DNA of 64,000 bases from Salvator merianae (Eukaryota; Chordata; Lepidosauria; Squamata; Teiidae). The stretch lies in assembly GCA_003586115.2 (NCBI GenBank), contig QVOM02000034.1:19942034-20006033 (forward strand), in the 5' to 3' direction. The notes beneath the pieces were generated by a model. It made no database searches, was not told the DNA's origin, and worked only from the letters and a program-made list of their open reading frames with translations. This document shows positions 36,363-49,551 of this stretch, piece after piece. The translations under genes were made by a program, and so were the position numbers. Within the stretch, counting starts at the first letter, position 1. Every line of letters begins with the position of its first letter.

Positions 36363-37183
36363 CCGATTTTACATGTACTTAATGTGAACTGCCCACTAAA
36401 TAGAGGGCATTCCTCTGTAAAGAAAGACATCTGACTAGCTTCAGCATCAGATGTGGGTATTTGGAAGTTCAGTGGAAAATGTTTGAAGCTGGAACTGGGC
36501 CTACGTGAAAGCCTAGTTGGATGTTCTCTTCTGTTTTTCCCATCTGTTATTTTTCATTACTTCAAATCTCCTTTGAATTGCTACAGGAGCTTCCAGTTTT
36601 AGTTAATCTTTATACATATTTAGAAGCACATCAGAGAGCAGTATTCATGCGAACTGATGCCCTTTATGGGGAAAATGAGTGGGTTGTGGCACTGTTGAAT
36701 AATAAAAAAACATGCAAGTAAAGGAATGGGGCTTTTTGTTCTTGCAGTTTTATAGCACACTTCCTTAGAGGAGGTAAAAGAACAAATGTTTGAAGTTCTT
36801 GGCAGGGCGCAATCAATCTGTTTAGTACCCAGGCATCATTTCCTTGGGCTTGATACAAACATGAAGCACCGCACCCTTCACTGCAACCTTCAGTGTTTCA
36901 AAACTTCTTGGAGACTGCAAAAGAAAGCCTTTTTTAGGAAAGCCTTGGGGTTGCCCAGAGTTTCACAATCCATTAAAACTTTAGAAGCCTCTGGCTGCAG
37001 CTGGCAAAGCTGTTTCTTTTCAATGACTCCCACTCCCAAAGTCAAGGAGTATGATGCAGCAGGTCCAGTTTCGAGGAAAAGAATTCAGTATTGCTGGGAG
37101 AGGAGAGGACTCTGTTTCAGCTTTTTGTTACTTTGCTACTGACCCCATATTTTAGATTTCACTCCAAAGCAGAGGTGCTCAAA

Positions 37184-38150
37184 TGACTTTATTTGTTTGT
37201 TTGTTTATTAATTTGCAGTTTTATCCTGCCCTGTACCCAAAAGTCTCAGGGTGGGTTACAGCAATAATAAACAAAGTATAAAACGAACACACTAAAACAA
37301 TAACAGTGCCTGAATGTGGGGTGGGAAGCTGTTTCCTTAGCCAAAGGCCGGGGTAAATAGGTGCATCTTCACTGATTTCCTAAACATATAAAGTGAAGGA
37401 GCCTGGTGCACCTCAGGAGGTAGACTATTCCATAGTCTGGGGGTACCACTGAGAAGGCACTGTCCTGGGTCCCCACCCCTTTAAACTACTGAAGGTAGTA
37501 GTACAACCAGAAGGCCTTCTCCTGCAGATCTTAAGGCTTGGGCATGTCAATATGGGAGAAGGCATTCCTTTAGATATTTGGAGTCCAAGCCATTTAGGGC
37601 CTTATAGCTTAAAGTTAACACTTTGAATTGTGTTTGGTAGCAAATCAGCAGCTCGTGAAGCTCTTTTAAGATCAACATAATATGCGTCTGTCCAGCCATT
37701 CCAGCCAGCAGTCTACTGCTGCATTTTGCACCAGCTGCAGCTTCCGAACTGTCTTCAGGGGCAGCCCCATGTAGAGCACATTACGATAGTCCAGTCTGGA
37801 AGTTACCAGAGCATGGATTACTATGGCTGGGTCATCACTGTCCAGTAGGATCCACAGCTGGTAAATCAGCAGGAGCTTCAAGTGTCAGTGCAGAGTCCAA
37901 GAGCACCAAAGATCTCACACCTGTCCCTTCTGTGGCATTGCAACCCCATTGAGGAAAGGATGCCTCCCAAGTTCATGGACTTGAGACCCTGCAACATACA
38001 GCACTTCCATCTTGTCTGGATTCAGCTTCAATTTATTGGCCCCTATCCAGCCCTCCAGATGTTCGCTGAACAGCAGATCCCATCATTCCTTTCTACTGGC
38101 CAGTTCCGGAATATATAGAATATCTAAACTCTTAGTCCAAAGTATCTAGA
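37184..38150 (-). mobile_element. L2-like LINE 3' half, antisense (longest copy)
   Basis: Minus strand, in order: ALVTSRLDYRNVLYMGLPLK (37672-37881 frame), then LQLVQNAA, then QFKVLTLSYKALNGLD at about 37560-37640, then QDSAFSVV and a HPTFRHCYCF-like end, and an AT-rich tail at 37184-37290. This is a nearly continuous 5'-truncated copy with a few frame breaks. The same terminal peptide occurs in the sense copy at 58395-59235. Confidence 0.78.
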
Positions 38151-38564
38151 GAACACCAGGGTGGTGAAATGTGACTCAAAGCATCCCGGAGCATGGCCTG
38201 GCTAGTCGTCCGGCATTCTAAATAGGGGCATTCAGGGATGGTAGTACCAAGAGGGATTAGAGAATTTCCTTCCATAGAGGCAGTTTGCATCAGGCTAGAG
38301 TACCCGAGTCCATGTGAGATTTCTTGCAGATAATATCTGCACTTCTTAAGGTTTCATTTACACAGAGCTGCCAAAAAGATGTGGTTGAACCACACCATTT
38401 AAAAAAAAATCCCCAATTGCCACAGTCTTTCTGTTCAGATTAACAACAACAAAAAAAAAAGGTGGGTGCTGGGGAACATTACAAGGAAACAGTGATGTTC
38501 TGATACTCCTGATCCATTTTGCCTATCTTTTTTTTTTAATTTAGAAAAAGCCAAGCAAAATATT

Positions 38565-38665
38565 TATTCATTTATTTATTGCATTTTATCCCACTCTGTA
38601 TCCAAAGGTCTCAGGGTGGGTTACAACATTAAAAACCAATATAAAATGAATACACTAAGGCTGTG
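38565..38665 (-). repeat. L2-like 3' tail, antisense
   Basis: atttattcatttatttattg, then atcccactctgtatccaaag and tctcagggtgggttac, matching the tail of the 37184 copy. Confidence 0.6.
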
Positions 38666-39689
38666 ATCAGACACACACAAAAAAAGCATCCCTGAGGCAG
38701 CTCAGAGATGGCTTTAAGGTGGGATTGTTCACACCCCAGTCTGCCCCTCCCCTTTCACAGAAACATTCTATGCTATAAAAGGTGGATTAGAGAAGGTTTG
38801 AGAACACGAAGGCCACGTATCATCTCTATGATGTGCCTCTGAGGTGCCCCTTTTGTTATGTCTGAACACAGTCAGAGTCACAAAAACACGCAGGGCACTT
38901 GCCAGAAAGCCTCTTTGTGAATGAGTGATGCAATCAATCAGAGTGCAAGGACCTTACAGGTTTGCCTCAGCTGACACCTCGTGTTTGGCACAGCCTGCAC
39001 CAACACATCACTGGATCAAGTGATCCCACAACTGCTCAAGAAAGATAGAAAAGGTGTGAAGCCTGCCTTTCTCCTGGGCCAATCTGTGGAGCTCTTTAGT
39101 ACTGGCATGAGGAAATGCAGGCACAGTGTTGTGTGGAGATACCCTTTTGTTCACTGCTTTGGACCCTTTGGAAAAAGGCAAGGTATAAATACAAAACATT
39201 ACAGAAAATACAAGACACAGCAATGGAGCACACAAGTTTATACAGTGATTCAGGCACTGTCTACAGTGAACAGAATCCACAAAAGGAAATTTCTTTGGAG
39301 CTGAGATCACATGTAAAGTCATAGGATACTTCTGAGTCCCCAACGCTCCTTTGGCTAATCACAAGATCTGTAAGCATTCCAAAGGACAGCTGTGGTAGAC
39401 ACAGAGCATATGATAATCCACCTCTTCCGTCCTGAACACAACCAGTTTCTTTCTTCTAAGGCTTTTCACTTGCACATGATTTCTTTTCTCCTCATTCACA
39501 AAAGTCTTTGCAAGACAGTTGAGAAATGTTCCTAGCTGGTTTTGCTATTCTAAGCATTGCAAAACATAATTGATTTTTTCCCCCTCAAAGAACTTGGAAT
39601 TGTGTGTACTGATCTCTATTAATTCCAAAGGTAATGCTAAAATTTCTCAATTTGTTTATATTTATTGTGGGCCTTTTACATTTTTGGGT

Positions 39690-39776
39690 TTTTTTTGTTT
39701 TTTTTAATTGCTGTAACCCACCCTGAGAACTTTGGGTATAGGGCGGGATAAAAATGTAAATAAATAAATAAATATT
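39690..39776 (+). repeat. L2-like 3' tail
   Basis: ctgtaacccaccctgagaac, then gggtatagggcgggataaaa and an aaataaataaataaat end. Confidence 0.6.
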
Positions 39777-40084
39777 TAGTAAGCATTTATTCACCAAAAA
39801 TGTGCCTTCCTCTTTCCGAATATTATTTCCACCTCAACCGTGAGTACAATTTGTAGTAAAACAAGTAACTTTTGAAGTAATAAAAAGGAATATGTTAAAA
39901 TAGCAACAGGTATGCTAGATGCCCACAGCTAGGATGTAGTTACACTCATTTACGTTATTGATAGGCTTTGCGCTAGAGATGCCGTATCATTAATAACTAC
40001 AGAAAATAAAAATTGAATGACGTGCTGAAATTCAAATGAAAATAGGCACATAAGTTAGGAATGTGCTTTGGTTTTGTGGTTTTC

Positions 40085-40472
40085 CTAGAGGTGGAATGCG
40101 TCTGGCCGCTGCCATGTTGGCTGGCAGGCGCATGCAGCATGCAGGTGCATGCAGACGTGATCAGCTGATCGTGCCTGCGTGATCAGGTGTAATTGGAGCA
40201 TCACATGGACCTGATCACACCTGAGTGCACAGGTCTGATTGTGCAGACGCTATTAGCTGATCGTGCCTGTGTGCTTCATGGGCTTGCCAGTCACCATGGC
40301 AGCGGCTAGATGATCACGTCCAGCTACTGTCATTCATACTGCAAATATTGGTAGCCGACTTCAGGTGTGGTTTCCAGCCACACAGTGAGGACAGTGTCCA
40401 CGCTGCGTGTCTATTCCACCTTAGAATGGGATAATTATTCCATTCTAAGGTGGAAAGTGTGAAAAGTCCCAG
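40085..40472. mobile_element. Palindromic MITE-like element, family A
   Basis: The right end attctaaggtggaaagtgtg and aaaagtcccag matches family A, with the internal hairpin ccaccttagaatgg / ccattctaaggtgg. The body contains repeated gatcagctgatcgtgcctg-like palindromes. The left end is uncertain. Confidence 0.55.
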
Positions 40473-41464
40473 TATGGATGACTGAAAGCAAGGCCCTTAA
40501 GGTTGCATCCAGACATCACTTACTTATTCCACTATTTTTGGATATTCTGGAATAAAGCATTCCCAGGAGTGCTTTATTTTGGAATATGCATATTTTTATT
40601 CTGGAATACTCTTTACAGAATGCCAACAAATCTCTTCTCCCTAACATAGATATCCTATGGATCCCACTGTAATCCTTACATCACATTTTCCTTCTGTAGG
40701 ACAAACGTTCATACTAGGATTAAGGGGACACAAAATTTATCTTCACTCATTACTGCTTCAGATGCTGCACCACAAAGTAATGGAATGGGAAGGAATGACA
40801 TGACTTGGGGGACAAAGCTAACAGTATTCCTTAAAGTATCTTTCTTCATTCACGTAAGTAATACCTGGGGGCGGGGCTGTCTCATAAAGGTAAAAGGGCC
40901 ATTGCCTCAACAAAACTAATAGCTCACAGACTCACGGCCACTCTCCCAATCTGTTTCATGTGCGTTTCAAGTCAGTGTTAGCTAATGTGCTCAAATTCCC
41001 CTAAGTTCAGTGGAGTCAACTGCCATGCAGTGCCTTTGCACAAACTTGTAGCCTTCTGGTGTTTTATCTGCTGTTAGCATTTCCTGTTATGACTCCTGGT
41101 ATCATATGACAGTCACTTATTGAAGACATTTCTTCATCTCAGTGAGAAGTTTAGTTTTGTTTAACTGTAACAAATTTCCATTAACTTAGGTGTTTGGAGA
41201 CGGGTTTGGGTTGCTTTGTTCTATGGGTTTTTGTTTCTGTTTCTGGCTCTGGCCGTTTTTGTTTTTTTTAATAAACAGCTTTGGGATCCAAAGATGGAAA
41301 ACAGTATAAAATGTGTTAAATAAATAAGTATGCCCCAATCCATAACTTCCAATTCTAAAATAGCTCGGACATATTTTAGAAGTTACGTTCTTTTAGAGTA
41401 CATCTTTATTCATCCCAAAAGAGCTTGCAGACATCTGAAAATTTAGATAAATCTTCAAATTCAT

Positions 41465-42140
41465 GTTAAAAGCATAAGAACATAAGAGGAGTCCTGTTGG
41501 GTCAGGCTGCAGCCCAACTAGTCCGACATCCTGTCTCACATAGTGGCCTACCAGATGGTTCTGGGCATTCTCAAGCAGAAGATGAAGGGAAAACTTCACC
41601 TGTACTCAACTTCGTGCAAATGACCTTTAGAGGCATCCTACCTTTTCTCTATCCTGGAGTCAGTACCTTGGCATCAGCTCTAGTAGTCCTTAAGTCCTCT
41701 GTGAATTTGACTAACCTTTCTTAAAGCTGTCCAGGCTAGTTGCTGACACCATCTCTTCTGGTAAATTCCATATTTCCCCTTGTCTATCTTAACTCTCATG
41801 TCCATCAGCTTCATAAAGTGCCCGCTGATTCTAGTGTTGTGCAATAGAGAAAATAATTTTTCTCTGTCCACACAGATCACCCTTTAAATGCCATTTTTCA
41901 AGGCTAAAGAGGCCTAGATGTTGCAGTCTGATTTCATAAGGGAGGTGTTCCAGCACCTTCATTGTTCTGGTTGCCTTTGTCTGCATTTTTTCCAATTCCA
42001 CAATATCCTTTCTGAGGTTTAGTGACCATAATTGTACACAATATTCCAAACATGGCCTCACCATAGATTTATGAAGAGGCACAATGATTATTGCTGACTT
42101 ATTTTCTATTCCCTTCCTAATTACCCCTAGCATTGAATTT
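41465..42140 (-). mobile_element. CR1/L3-like LINE, polymerase C-terminus and 3' UTR, antisense
   Basis: The minus strand 41831-42133 encodes HKSMVRPCLEYCVQLWS, LRKDIVELEKMQTKATR and YEIRLQHLGLFSLEK, the C-terminal end of a CR1-clade polymerase. It is followed by the 3' UTR ending in the aacataagaa-type tail. This copy shows which LINE the short tail fragments in the window come from. Confidence 0.82.
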
Positions 42141-42149
42141 GCTTTTTTT

Positions 42150-43390
42150 CACTGCCACTCCACACTGGGTCAACTTCAGTCCACCTTCAGAGATCAGCAG
42201 AGTGATTAGTCATTTTCTTTTCATATTATTTAACTGGAGGTGGATTTTCTGAGTTACATAATGCCAAAAGAAAACAGCTTGTCACTTTGCCAATGTATTC
42301 TCTCACTCTGAAAGTGGGCTGAAGCTGGATTAAAACTGAGGTGTAGAAGGGCCCTGAGAAGCAGTCTGGTCAGGATCTTGCTGGTCTGAGAGGGTTTCTC
42401 TTGCAGCAGCATTACATTAATATCTAGAGTCACCACAAGACACACAGGATTTACCTGCTGCTTCAGTCACTCTTGCAGTGATCTGATTTGAGTGCCCATC
42501 TGCATGGTACCAGAAGCCAGAAAAATTCAGGGTAAAAATACAACACCCATGATCTTTTAGCTAAATAGCTAATTCACTATTAGAAATGGGAAGGAGGCTC
42601 ATTTTATCCTTCATCCCTACTTTGTGGAGGAAAAATATAGGAGAGATGCCTTGTTGTGGTGAGTTTTGGAGAGCCCACCTTCACCGGAGCACAATGTAAA
42701 AACAAATTTGAGCAACACTGAGGAATGCTTATACTATGCTTGTGCGATATTTATGCTTTTGAGCATGATCACTAGACAGGATATCAAGCGTAAGTGATCT
42801 CAAAGCACAGGCAAACAGACGTCTGGAAGCCCCAGCAAAGAGACAAGCAGGTGGTGAAATAGGCAAAAAGGTCATTAGGAGCCTTTCTGCACTTTCAGTG
42901 GGATCAGGGGAATCTGTCATCTGCACTGAGATCCACCTAAACTGTCCCTGAAGCAGTTGGGGCACTTCCTCAGCCTTACCCATTATGGACAGCTTCAAAG
43001 CTGTCCACAAGCTGTCCTGTGGTATTGGGAAATGAAGTGTCTGCACTGTTTCCAGTGTTGTGAGGCAAAGGGCATTAAGATTCGGACCTTCAAGTCTTGA
43101 CGGTCTGAACCTCAAGGCTCACCCTGCCCTTGCACACTGGATACTACCTCCCCTTGCCAAATTGCAACAAGAAGTGTGTGGGATGTCTGATGTCAGGAAG
43201 ACTTGCCGTCCATGTTGCTAGGGCAACTGGACAGAAATGGGCCTGTTCCAGCACTCAGTGTGCAACTGGTCCCAGACATTCCTAAAGTGCAGGGGCCTGG
43301 AATGTCCAGCCAGGAAAGCATTCCAGCCAGGAAAGGTGAAGCTGACCCTAGTCCAATACGATGCATGAAGAAGGAAATCCAAAACAAGAA
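42150..43390. other. Intergenic, nothing recognised
   Basis: The open frames 42729-43115 (-) and 43203-43541 (+) have no recognisable motif, start context or splice sites, and overlap on opposite strands. Confidence 0.55.
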
Positions 43391-43394
43391 ATTA

Positions 43395-43480
43395 ACTGTT
43401 CAGCCTCTGCTTGAAGAAGACATTCTAGAAGGGAAGGTTCACCACCTTTTCAACAAGGCAAACTGCCTTTGGCAATTCTG
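43395..43480 (-). mobile_element. CR1 LINE fragment, antisense
   Basis: gttcagcctctgcttgaaga followed by gaaggttcaccacc, the same block as in the 9083 copy. Short and decayed. Confidence 0.45.
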
Positions 43481-43732
43481 GCTACATTCAGACATCCAAG
43501 GAAGATATTTTCATGCCTATGGGAAGAAGGACCCAGGATGATGAAGTGGTTGCACAGTTTTGTGCTCTGAAATTCCCTAAACCACCCCGAGGAGCAAGAT
43601 AGTGTATTGACTTCAGAGTGGAGATTTCCTGTTCTGAAGTAGCCTTCTTCCATTGATTTGAACCACGACCCTCTTTTTATGGCATGGACTAGCCTGTGCT
43701 ATGCTAACCTGGGCTAGGTAGTCTGGCCAACG

Positions 43733-44000
43733 TGTCAGCCAGTAATGAAGCCTGGGTCAACCCTTGGAGCTGGGGATGGAGGCTATCAGAATCACCATCC
43801 CAGGCCCCAATCGAGGAACATAGGCATGCTCTCAAGTTTTATTCAATACCAGATTACAAAGATTCTAGAACAGCACAGAGTATATTAAGCATCCTATCCC
43901 CATTACATTCCCACACCCCCAATATACTCAAGCCAGTCTAATTCTGAGTTCCCAAAACAAGTAGCAGTTCTCAGCAGCCTTTGGAGGGACTAGCCATAGC
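43733..44000 (-). mobile_element. Possible antisense LTR fragment
   Basis: On the minus strand an AATAAA hexamer (at 43838-43843 on +) is followed by about 100 bases ending in CTGACA, as an LTR 3' part would. No second end or target duplication found. Could be chance. Confidence 0.25.
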
Positions 44001-44439
44001 ACCAAGGAAATGCCACATCAGTGATGAAAGCTAACAGAGATGGCTGGGTTTGGGAAAGGGACAAAGATGGCAGCTTAGAGGATATGGTGCTGATAGAGGC
44101 TTCTAAGGCTACGAACTTTCCTTCCCAGCCTCTGAAGTTTCCAGGGTCCCTTTTTGGTAACGTGCCACTTCTGGCAGCATTTCCTGGAGCACCGCCAAAA
44201 AGACCCCCCTTTGTATTCCGGTTTATTGAGGTGTGGCATTTGCATGCCTCTGTGGTCTGGAATACTGACCCTGGCCCAGTGGTAGACTTCATTATTTATA
44301 TTATATTACTGTAGTAGGGTCTTTGAATGCAACAAATGATGAAATAAGGTAGTTAATTACAACATTATAACTACACTCTAGAACATTGGACCAAAGTCTG
44401 TCACAAACACTCCTATCCATAAACAAAGAAATACAATAA

Positions 44440-44880
44440 TATAGCCCATGGTGAAGCTGGGGAGGTACCATCAGGTGCCATACAATGAAAGATTGTGTAT
44501 TTGTGGCATGCCAGCAGCTGAAGACCTCTCACATATCCTGTTTGTTTGTTGGCTCTATTCTTCAATTAGAACTTATCTGGGCCCCCATTTACAAAAGGTA
44601 AACCATTGGAATGTAGAAAGGAAATTGATTCATTTTCTCCAGGGTGAAAACACCCAGATAACTTATAGAGTAGCCCTGTTTTTTGCAAAGGCTACCCGAC
44701 TTAGGAAATCACTCATTGACCAGAATGTGGCACAGGGAAAGGGGGATGGGGATAGATAATTATGTTATTCTTTCTTTTGAATTATGATTTTACACATGTT
44801 ATGATTATATACTTTTATCTGTAATCTTGATATGGTCAAAAGACTAATCAGTAAACTGACATTCATTCATTCATTCAATA
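44440..44880 (+). mobile_element. Non-LTR retrotransposon C-terminus with CCHC motif
   Basis: The frame 44448-44759 encodes YNERLCICGMPAAEDLSHIL then FVC, a C-X1-C-X9-H-X4-C zinc-type motif like that at the end of several LINE polymerases, then ITYRVALFFAKATRLRKSL. An AT-rich 3' part ends in repeated ATTC at about 44862-44877, a usual LINE tail. Clade not identified. Confidence 0.55.
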
Positions 44881-46469
44881 ATATAGGAGTGTTTTCAATA
44901 GTTTTGTACTTGCAACTTTTTGTTTCACTGCTATCTCTGTGACTGAAAATAGGTGAAGTTTGTGTTCATATTTGACTTCAGTCATATTTGGAGTGAAAAT
45001 TGTGCCATGTTGCTTGGACTTTCCCAGAAAACTCAGACATCTTCCAAGTTCCATAACACCAGAAGAGGCACATGGCTGCAACCTTACCACTTTCCCTTTT
45101 CAGCTTTTTTGTTCCACAGCGAGGAAAGGGTCTTAGCAGAGTCGTAAGTTACACTAACCAGAAAATCTCTCAGAATATGTAGGATCATATACTCAAATAA
45201 TGTGACTTTGTACAGCACAGTTTTGTGGGTGCCCACTACATTAATTGTGATCCCAGAATTTCCAGTGACTTGATTTGACATCTGTGCCGCCATTGACCTA
45301 GATTGATACACTACCATTTACCTTTTTAGTGTAGTGAACGTTGTTTTTTGTTTTGTTTTTTGCTGTGCCAGATCACAGTCACAGACTTTATAATTGAAAA
45401 TCCAGATAGCAAATTTTTGGCTAATGAGGGATTGATAGATTAGTGCAACAATGTTTTGTTTTGTTGTTATTGTTGTTACAACTAAAGTGGAAAGGAAAAA
45501 TAACCGACAAGTGTTCAGCAGGAGAGCTAGAAGTAAAATTCATATTGTCATTTTTTTCTAGTCCTTCTCTTAGCATTTCTCCCATTTTCACATAAGATCT
45601 TATTTTTCCCGGTGTCTTTTGCTTTATACTTCTTTCTTCTCTGGATTATAGAGTAAAAAGCTTTGTTTTTCAATTTCTTGCTAATCAATTTTATTACTTA
45701 TGGAATATTTTGCTTTTATGAGAATTTTCCTAGCTGTGGAAGCTTTGAATGGGTTTAGTTCTGATTATTACAGGGGCATAACGTCCACTGAGTGAGCCTG
45801 GCTTTTCGTCAAAGCCGAGGAAGTCAGGAGTGTGTACATAGAACATTTGGAAAGCACCTGAGCTCCTTGCTTATTTATTATTGCATTATGTGAATGTTTG
45901 GCTTCATTCTGCATGTTTGAACAGAATAGCCGAATGAAGTAGGGGCCCTATAAAGATCCCCAGATCTTAGCTCAGGGACAGCTTGTGGCCAACCCCAGCA
46001 GCATACTTTAAGACAATCCTAGTATTTCTTGGGAAGAAAAGACTCTCAAGCCAGAAAGGGTCTAGCCTCTGGAGATTTTAATAAGGGGAGCAGAAACCCT
46101 AGACTGGCCATGTGACTGAGAAAAAGACTTGTAAAATCATTCAGCAGCTCAAGGCAAAAAAGCACAAGAGGGCTGTTGGAAGAGAAAGCAAGGAAGGCGC
46201 AGAAAGTCGTTTTCTTTTCCCTTTGGCTTCTTGCAGGGGTAAGATTTCTGGCAAAGTAAAGGCAAGCAGGAGGGCAAGAACAGAACCATGAGAGTAGTTC
46301 TAGCTAATATTTACAGCTATGCAGAAGATATTAAAGATTAACATTTCCTTTAAACCAGAATTTTATTTACTAGGTATAGTAGAGGGCAACTTTGATAATG
46401 TTCATGTTTTAATTCAAAACATGGTCACTGCAGCTAGAATTGCCTATGCACAAAAATAGAAAGATAAAA

Positions 46470-46600
46470 TACTTGGTTGGTTAATGATTGGTTGATTAAA
46501 ATGATAAAATACTTGATTGTTGATGATTGGTTGATTAAAATGATCAACCTCAGTGAGATGGACAAACTGACTAACTTATTGAGAAACAAACAGTGGCGGC
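46470..46600 (+). mobile_element. L1 LINE ORF2 scrap
   Basis: Encodes DDWLIKMINLSEMDKLTNLL, resembling the ORF2 C-terminal region of reptile L1. A partial local duplication (wording of the first 30 residues repeated) precedes it. Confidence 0.5.
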
Positions 46601-47654
46601 CCGTCACTGAAATATGTCAAGGCTTTCTGTTTATTTTCTGGATACAAAATTCTAATAGAGGTATACCTTTGGTAGAGGATTGGTATGAGTTTTCTTTTTC
46701 TTCCTGCGTAATTACTTTCTGAAATTCTGCTAACTTACTTAAAGGCCTTCCATGATTTACAAAGTAGATTTTTGTTGTGTTTTTCTATTTGTATTTTCCT
46801 TGCTCTCTCTTTTTAAAAAAAAACTTACTATGTAATCCTGGAGCAAGCAGCACTCAGAACACTGCAGTCCCTTTAAATGTAAAACCCTTCTTTCCCTGGA
46901 AATAATGGGAGTCTGATGCCACTGAACATAGAGACTTGCCACTCCAGAGGGCCTGCGAAGACCACAAGAGCCAAACTGGCTTACTGCAGGAATGTTGCAG
47001 TTTAACCATTGTATAAGATGAAAACTGTGCTCTACAGAGAAAGTAGCATTTTATTGATCCTGTAGTTGTCAAGTCATGCGGTACAAAACTGTGATATGTG
47101 TGGGATTCAGGACTATATGGGTGGCCACTTAAACATTGCTGCAAAGTGCACCCAGATTTGCCTAATATTTGCATATACTAATTAGAAATAAATGACTGCA
47201 AGATAAAAAGAGAGGTCTGTGACCATAGCAAGTTACAATCTGCTATCCGTCTGCTAATCCTTGATGGCAACTGCAAGACTGCAAGACTTCAACTGCTTTA
47301 ATGCTTTTTAAAATCTTTTAATTGGACTTGGACAGTCCTTCAATATAGAGAACTTACTGGAGAGGACTTGTTCTCTGCAATATAGTGGAACATTGTGTGA
47401 TGCCAGCTAAAAGTACTCTGAGAGTCAAATAAGATGTACAGGGGAGAAGAGAAGAAGTAATATCCAAGAAGATAGATATCACTTCATGATTAAATGTAGC
47501 CTATGGTTGGTTCTGATTGTGAAAGATGCAGACAGAAAGTTTAATGGTCTGCTGTGATTGCATCTGACTTACTGTATGCCTTACTTACTGACTTACTGAC
47601 ATGATGAGCAAATGGAACTATCTGTCAGGAATTCTCAGAGCAAAAATATTTCTC

Positions 47655-48012
47655 AGGGCCTGTTCACACTTTAGTGCTAGTGAGTTGGAGATGCTCACTA
47701 GCACAGTGCATCCGCATTTTGTGAAAGGCCAAGTGATCCAATCCCTGTTAGCTGTAGATAACAAAATTGTTGACCACAGCTGGACTGGGAGTAGCTGGAC
47801 TGCTCCCAGTATACAGGGTTTGCACCCATTTCTGGGTGCAAATGCTGCAGGCTGCAGCTGCAGCAGGGCAGTCACACACTGCATCCATGGTCACCATGGC
47901 AACAGCTGAACATTTCCACAGCTGGTGTCATGGCCAGGTGGCCAGCATTTCCACTGTGAGTGCTAGAAACCCATTATGGGCTGTTCCCAGGTGGAAAGTG
48001 CAAAAAGGCCCT
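47655..48012. mobile_element. Palindromic MITE-like element, family A
   Basis: Left end agggcctgttcacacttt and reverse complement of right end agggcctttttgcacttt match at 15 of 18 positions. The core has ctggactgggagtagctgga and ctgctcccagtatac, shared with 35941. About 358 bp, no coding content. Confidence 0.68.
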
Positions 48013-48059
48013 TGGATTCACTTGTACAAATTATTTAGCAAGACATGGTACAGAAAGGT

Positions 48060-48190
48060 GGAACTTAGGCTGTGTCTAGACAGGGTCTCAAACCTGGAAT
48101 TATCCCAGCACTATATTGGGATTATCACATGTATCCGTGGTAATTCCAACAAAGTCCCAGGACACAGAGAATTAAAAAAGCAATATTAGG
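48060..48190. repeat. Fold-back repeat, family B
   Basis: Contains attgggattatcacatgtat then ccgtggtaattccaac: arms of a short hairpin with a tgtatc loop. Same design as 55686. Confidence 0.5.
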
Positions 48191-49315
48191 CCGCAGTCCG
48201 ACATCATAAATTTAATCTGTATCGGAAGAGTACAGGACTGAATTCGTCTTCTGATCATTCCCACAGTTACATTTTAACACGGACTCAATTCGTACTTGCT
48301 CATTCTCACACTGATGTTTCCCATGCTTGGCACAGAGAAACAGTACCTTTTCTGCCTCCACCCCTCGTCAAATTCTCCTCCCTGTGCAGTCAGTGATTGG
48401 CTGCAGTCCCAACGTCCAAATCTTGACGTCACGTGTGGGAAAGTCAAGCTCTGCTCTCCGTATGTCCCTGCTGCTGCCTCAGAACATGGATTCACTTGGC
48501 AGCGTTACTAGTCATTCGCCATTTGCTCCTTCTCCCCCCTATAACCTCCATCTACACAAGCAGAACTTTAAAACCATGTGTACTGCACCATTAAGCTTCT
48601 TAAAGGGCAGATGGCGATTTCTGCTCCCTTGCAAGTGCACTTTTGCACAATTGCGCAATTTAAAAGTAGCACAAAAGCAGGGAGAGGTCTGTGAAGAAGG
48701 GGAAGCGTGGGGAGGGAACGTGGGGGGGGGGCTTTGTTATCATGATAGTGCAGTTCATGGCCAACAAAATGGACTCTGCCTCATCTCCCCCTGAGACATC
48801 CACAGCGGCATGTGTTCCCACTGTGTAGCTGTGTGCTGCTGACGGCAAAACCGACCTTGAGTGGGTTCTTTGTTGAGGCAAGAGGATTGCAACCCCAAAC
48901 AGGTGCAGTTTCTTTTTTGGTTTAATCAGCAGATGGAAGAGGAGGAAGCCTTTAATTTCTTCCTGGCAGTGTCGAATGGGGGATAAAGAAAGAGAAAGGA
49001 CCGCAGCTTAGCAAAGTAAAAGGGAGGATGGTTTTCTTTTTCTCCTGGCAGCGACGGAAGGGGGGATAATGGAAGCAGAAGAAACTACTACACTTCCTGC
49101 CCACCCACAAAGTCTGTCATTGGATGGCACGAAATGGGAAGCCCTCCCTCTGCACGCCCCCCCAAAAGTACAGTCCCTCCCAAATAGTCTCCTTCCCCGT
49201 TCCCACATCGCAAAGTAAAGTGGGCTAGCGATCTGGAATGCCTTGAGAACTCATTAAATCCGAATACAAGAACCCAGGAATCTCTCAGTTCAAAACTGCC
49301 ATTGGGATGAAACTT
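48191..49315. other. Intergenic, GC-richer unclassified stretch
   Basis: Contains a 155-residue open frame (48327-48794) without recognisable domains and a G-run at 48722-48731. Possibly an unidentified mobile element. No termini found. Confidence 0.45.
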
Positions 49316-49551
49316 CAAGGGAGTAGATACAGGCTAGATATTAGGAAAAACTTCCTGACCGTAAGGGCAATCAGTCATTGGAACAGGTTGCCACAGGAGG
49401 TGGTAGGCTCTCCTTCGCTGGAGGTCTTCAAGGAGAGGCTGGACAGTTATCTGTCTGGGATGCTTTAGTGAATCCTGCATTGAGCAGGGGGTTGGACTCG
49501 ATGACCCTAGAGGTCCCTTCCAACTCTATGATTCTATGATTCTATGATTCT
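49316..49551 (+). mobile_element. CR1 LINE 3' end with attctatg tail
   Basis: gatattaggaaaaacttcct, then acaggttgccacaggaggtg, gaggtcttcaaggagaggct and ggttggactcgatgacccta, ending in three attctatg units. This is the classical amniote CR1 3' end and is well preserved. Confidence 0.92.

Noticed and set aside
43733..44310. Full solo LTR on the minus strand
   Set aside because: Only a 3'-like half with AATAAA is suggestive; no matching second end and no target duplication found, so only a low-confidence fragment is listed.
48327..48794. 155-residue open frame on +
   Set aside because: No domain, no splice sites, no codon signal, and overlapping frames on both strands. Probably chance in GC-richer DNA.
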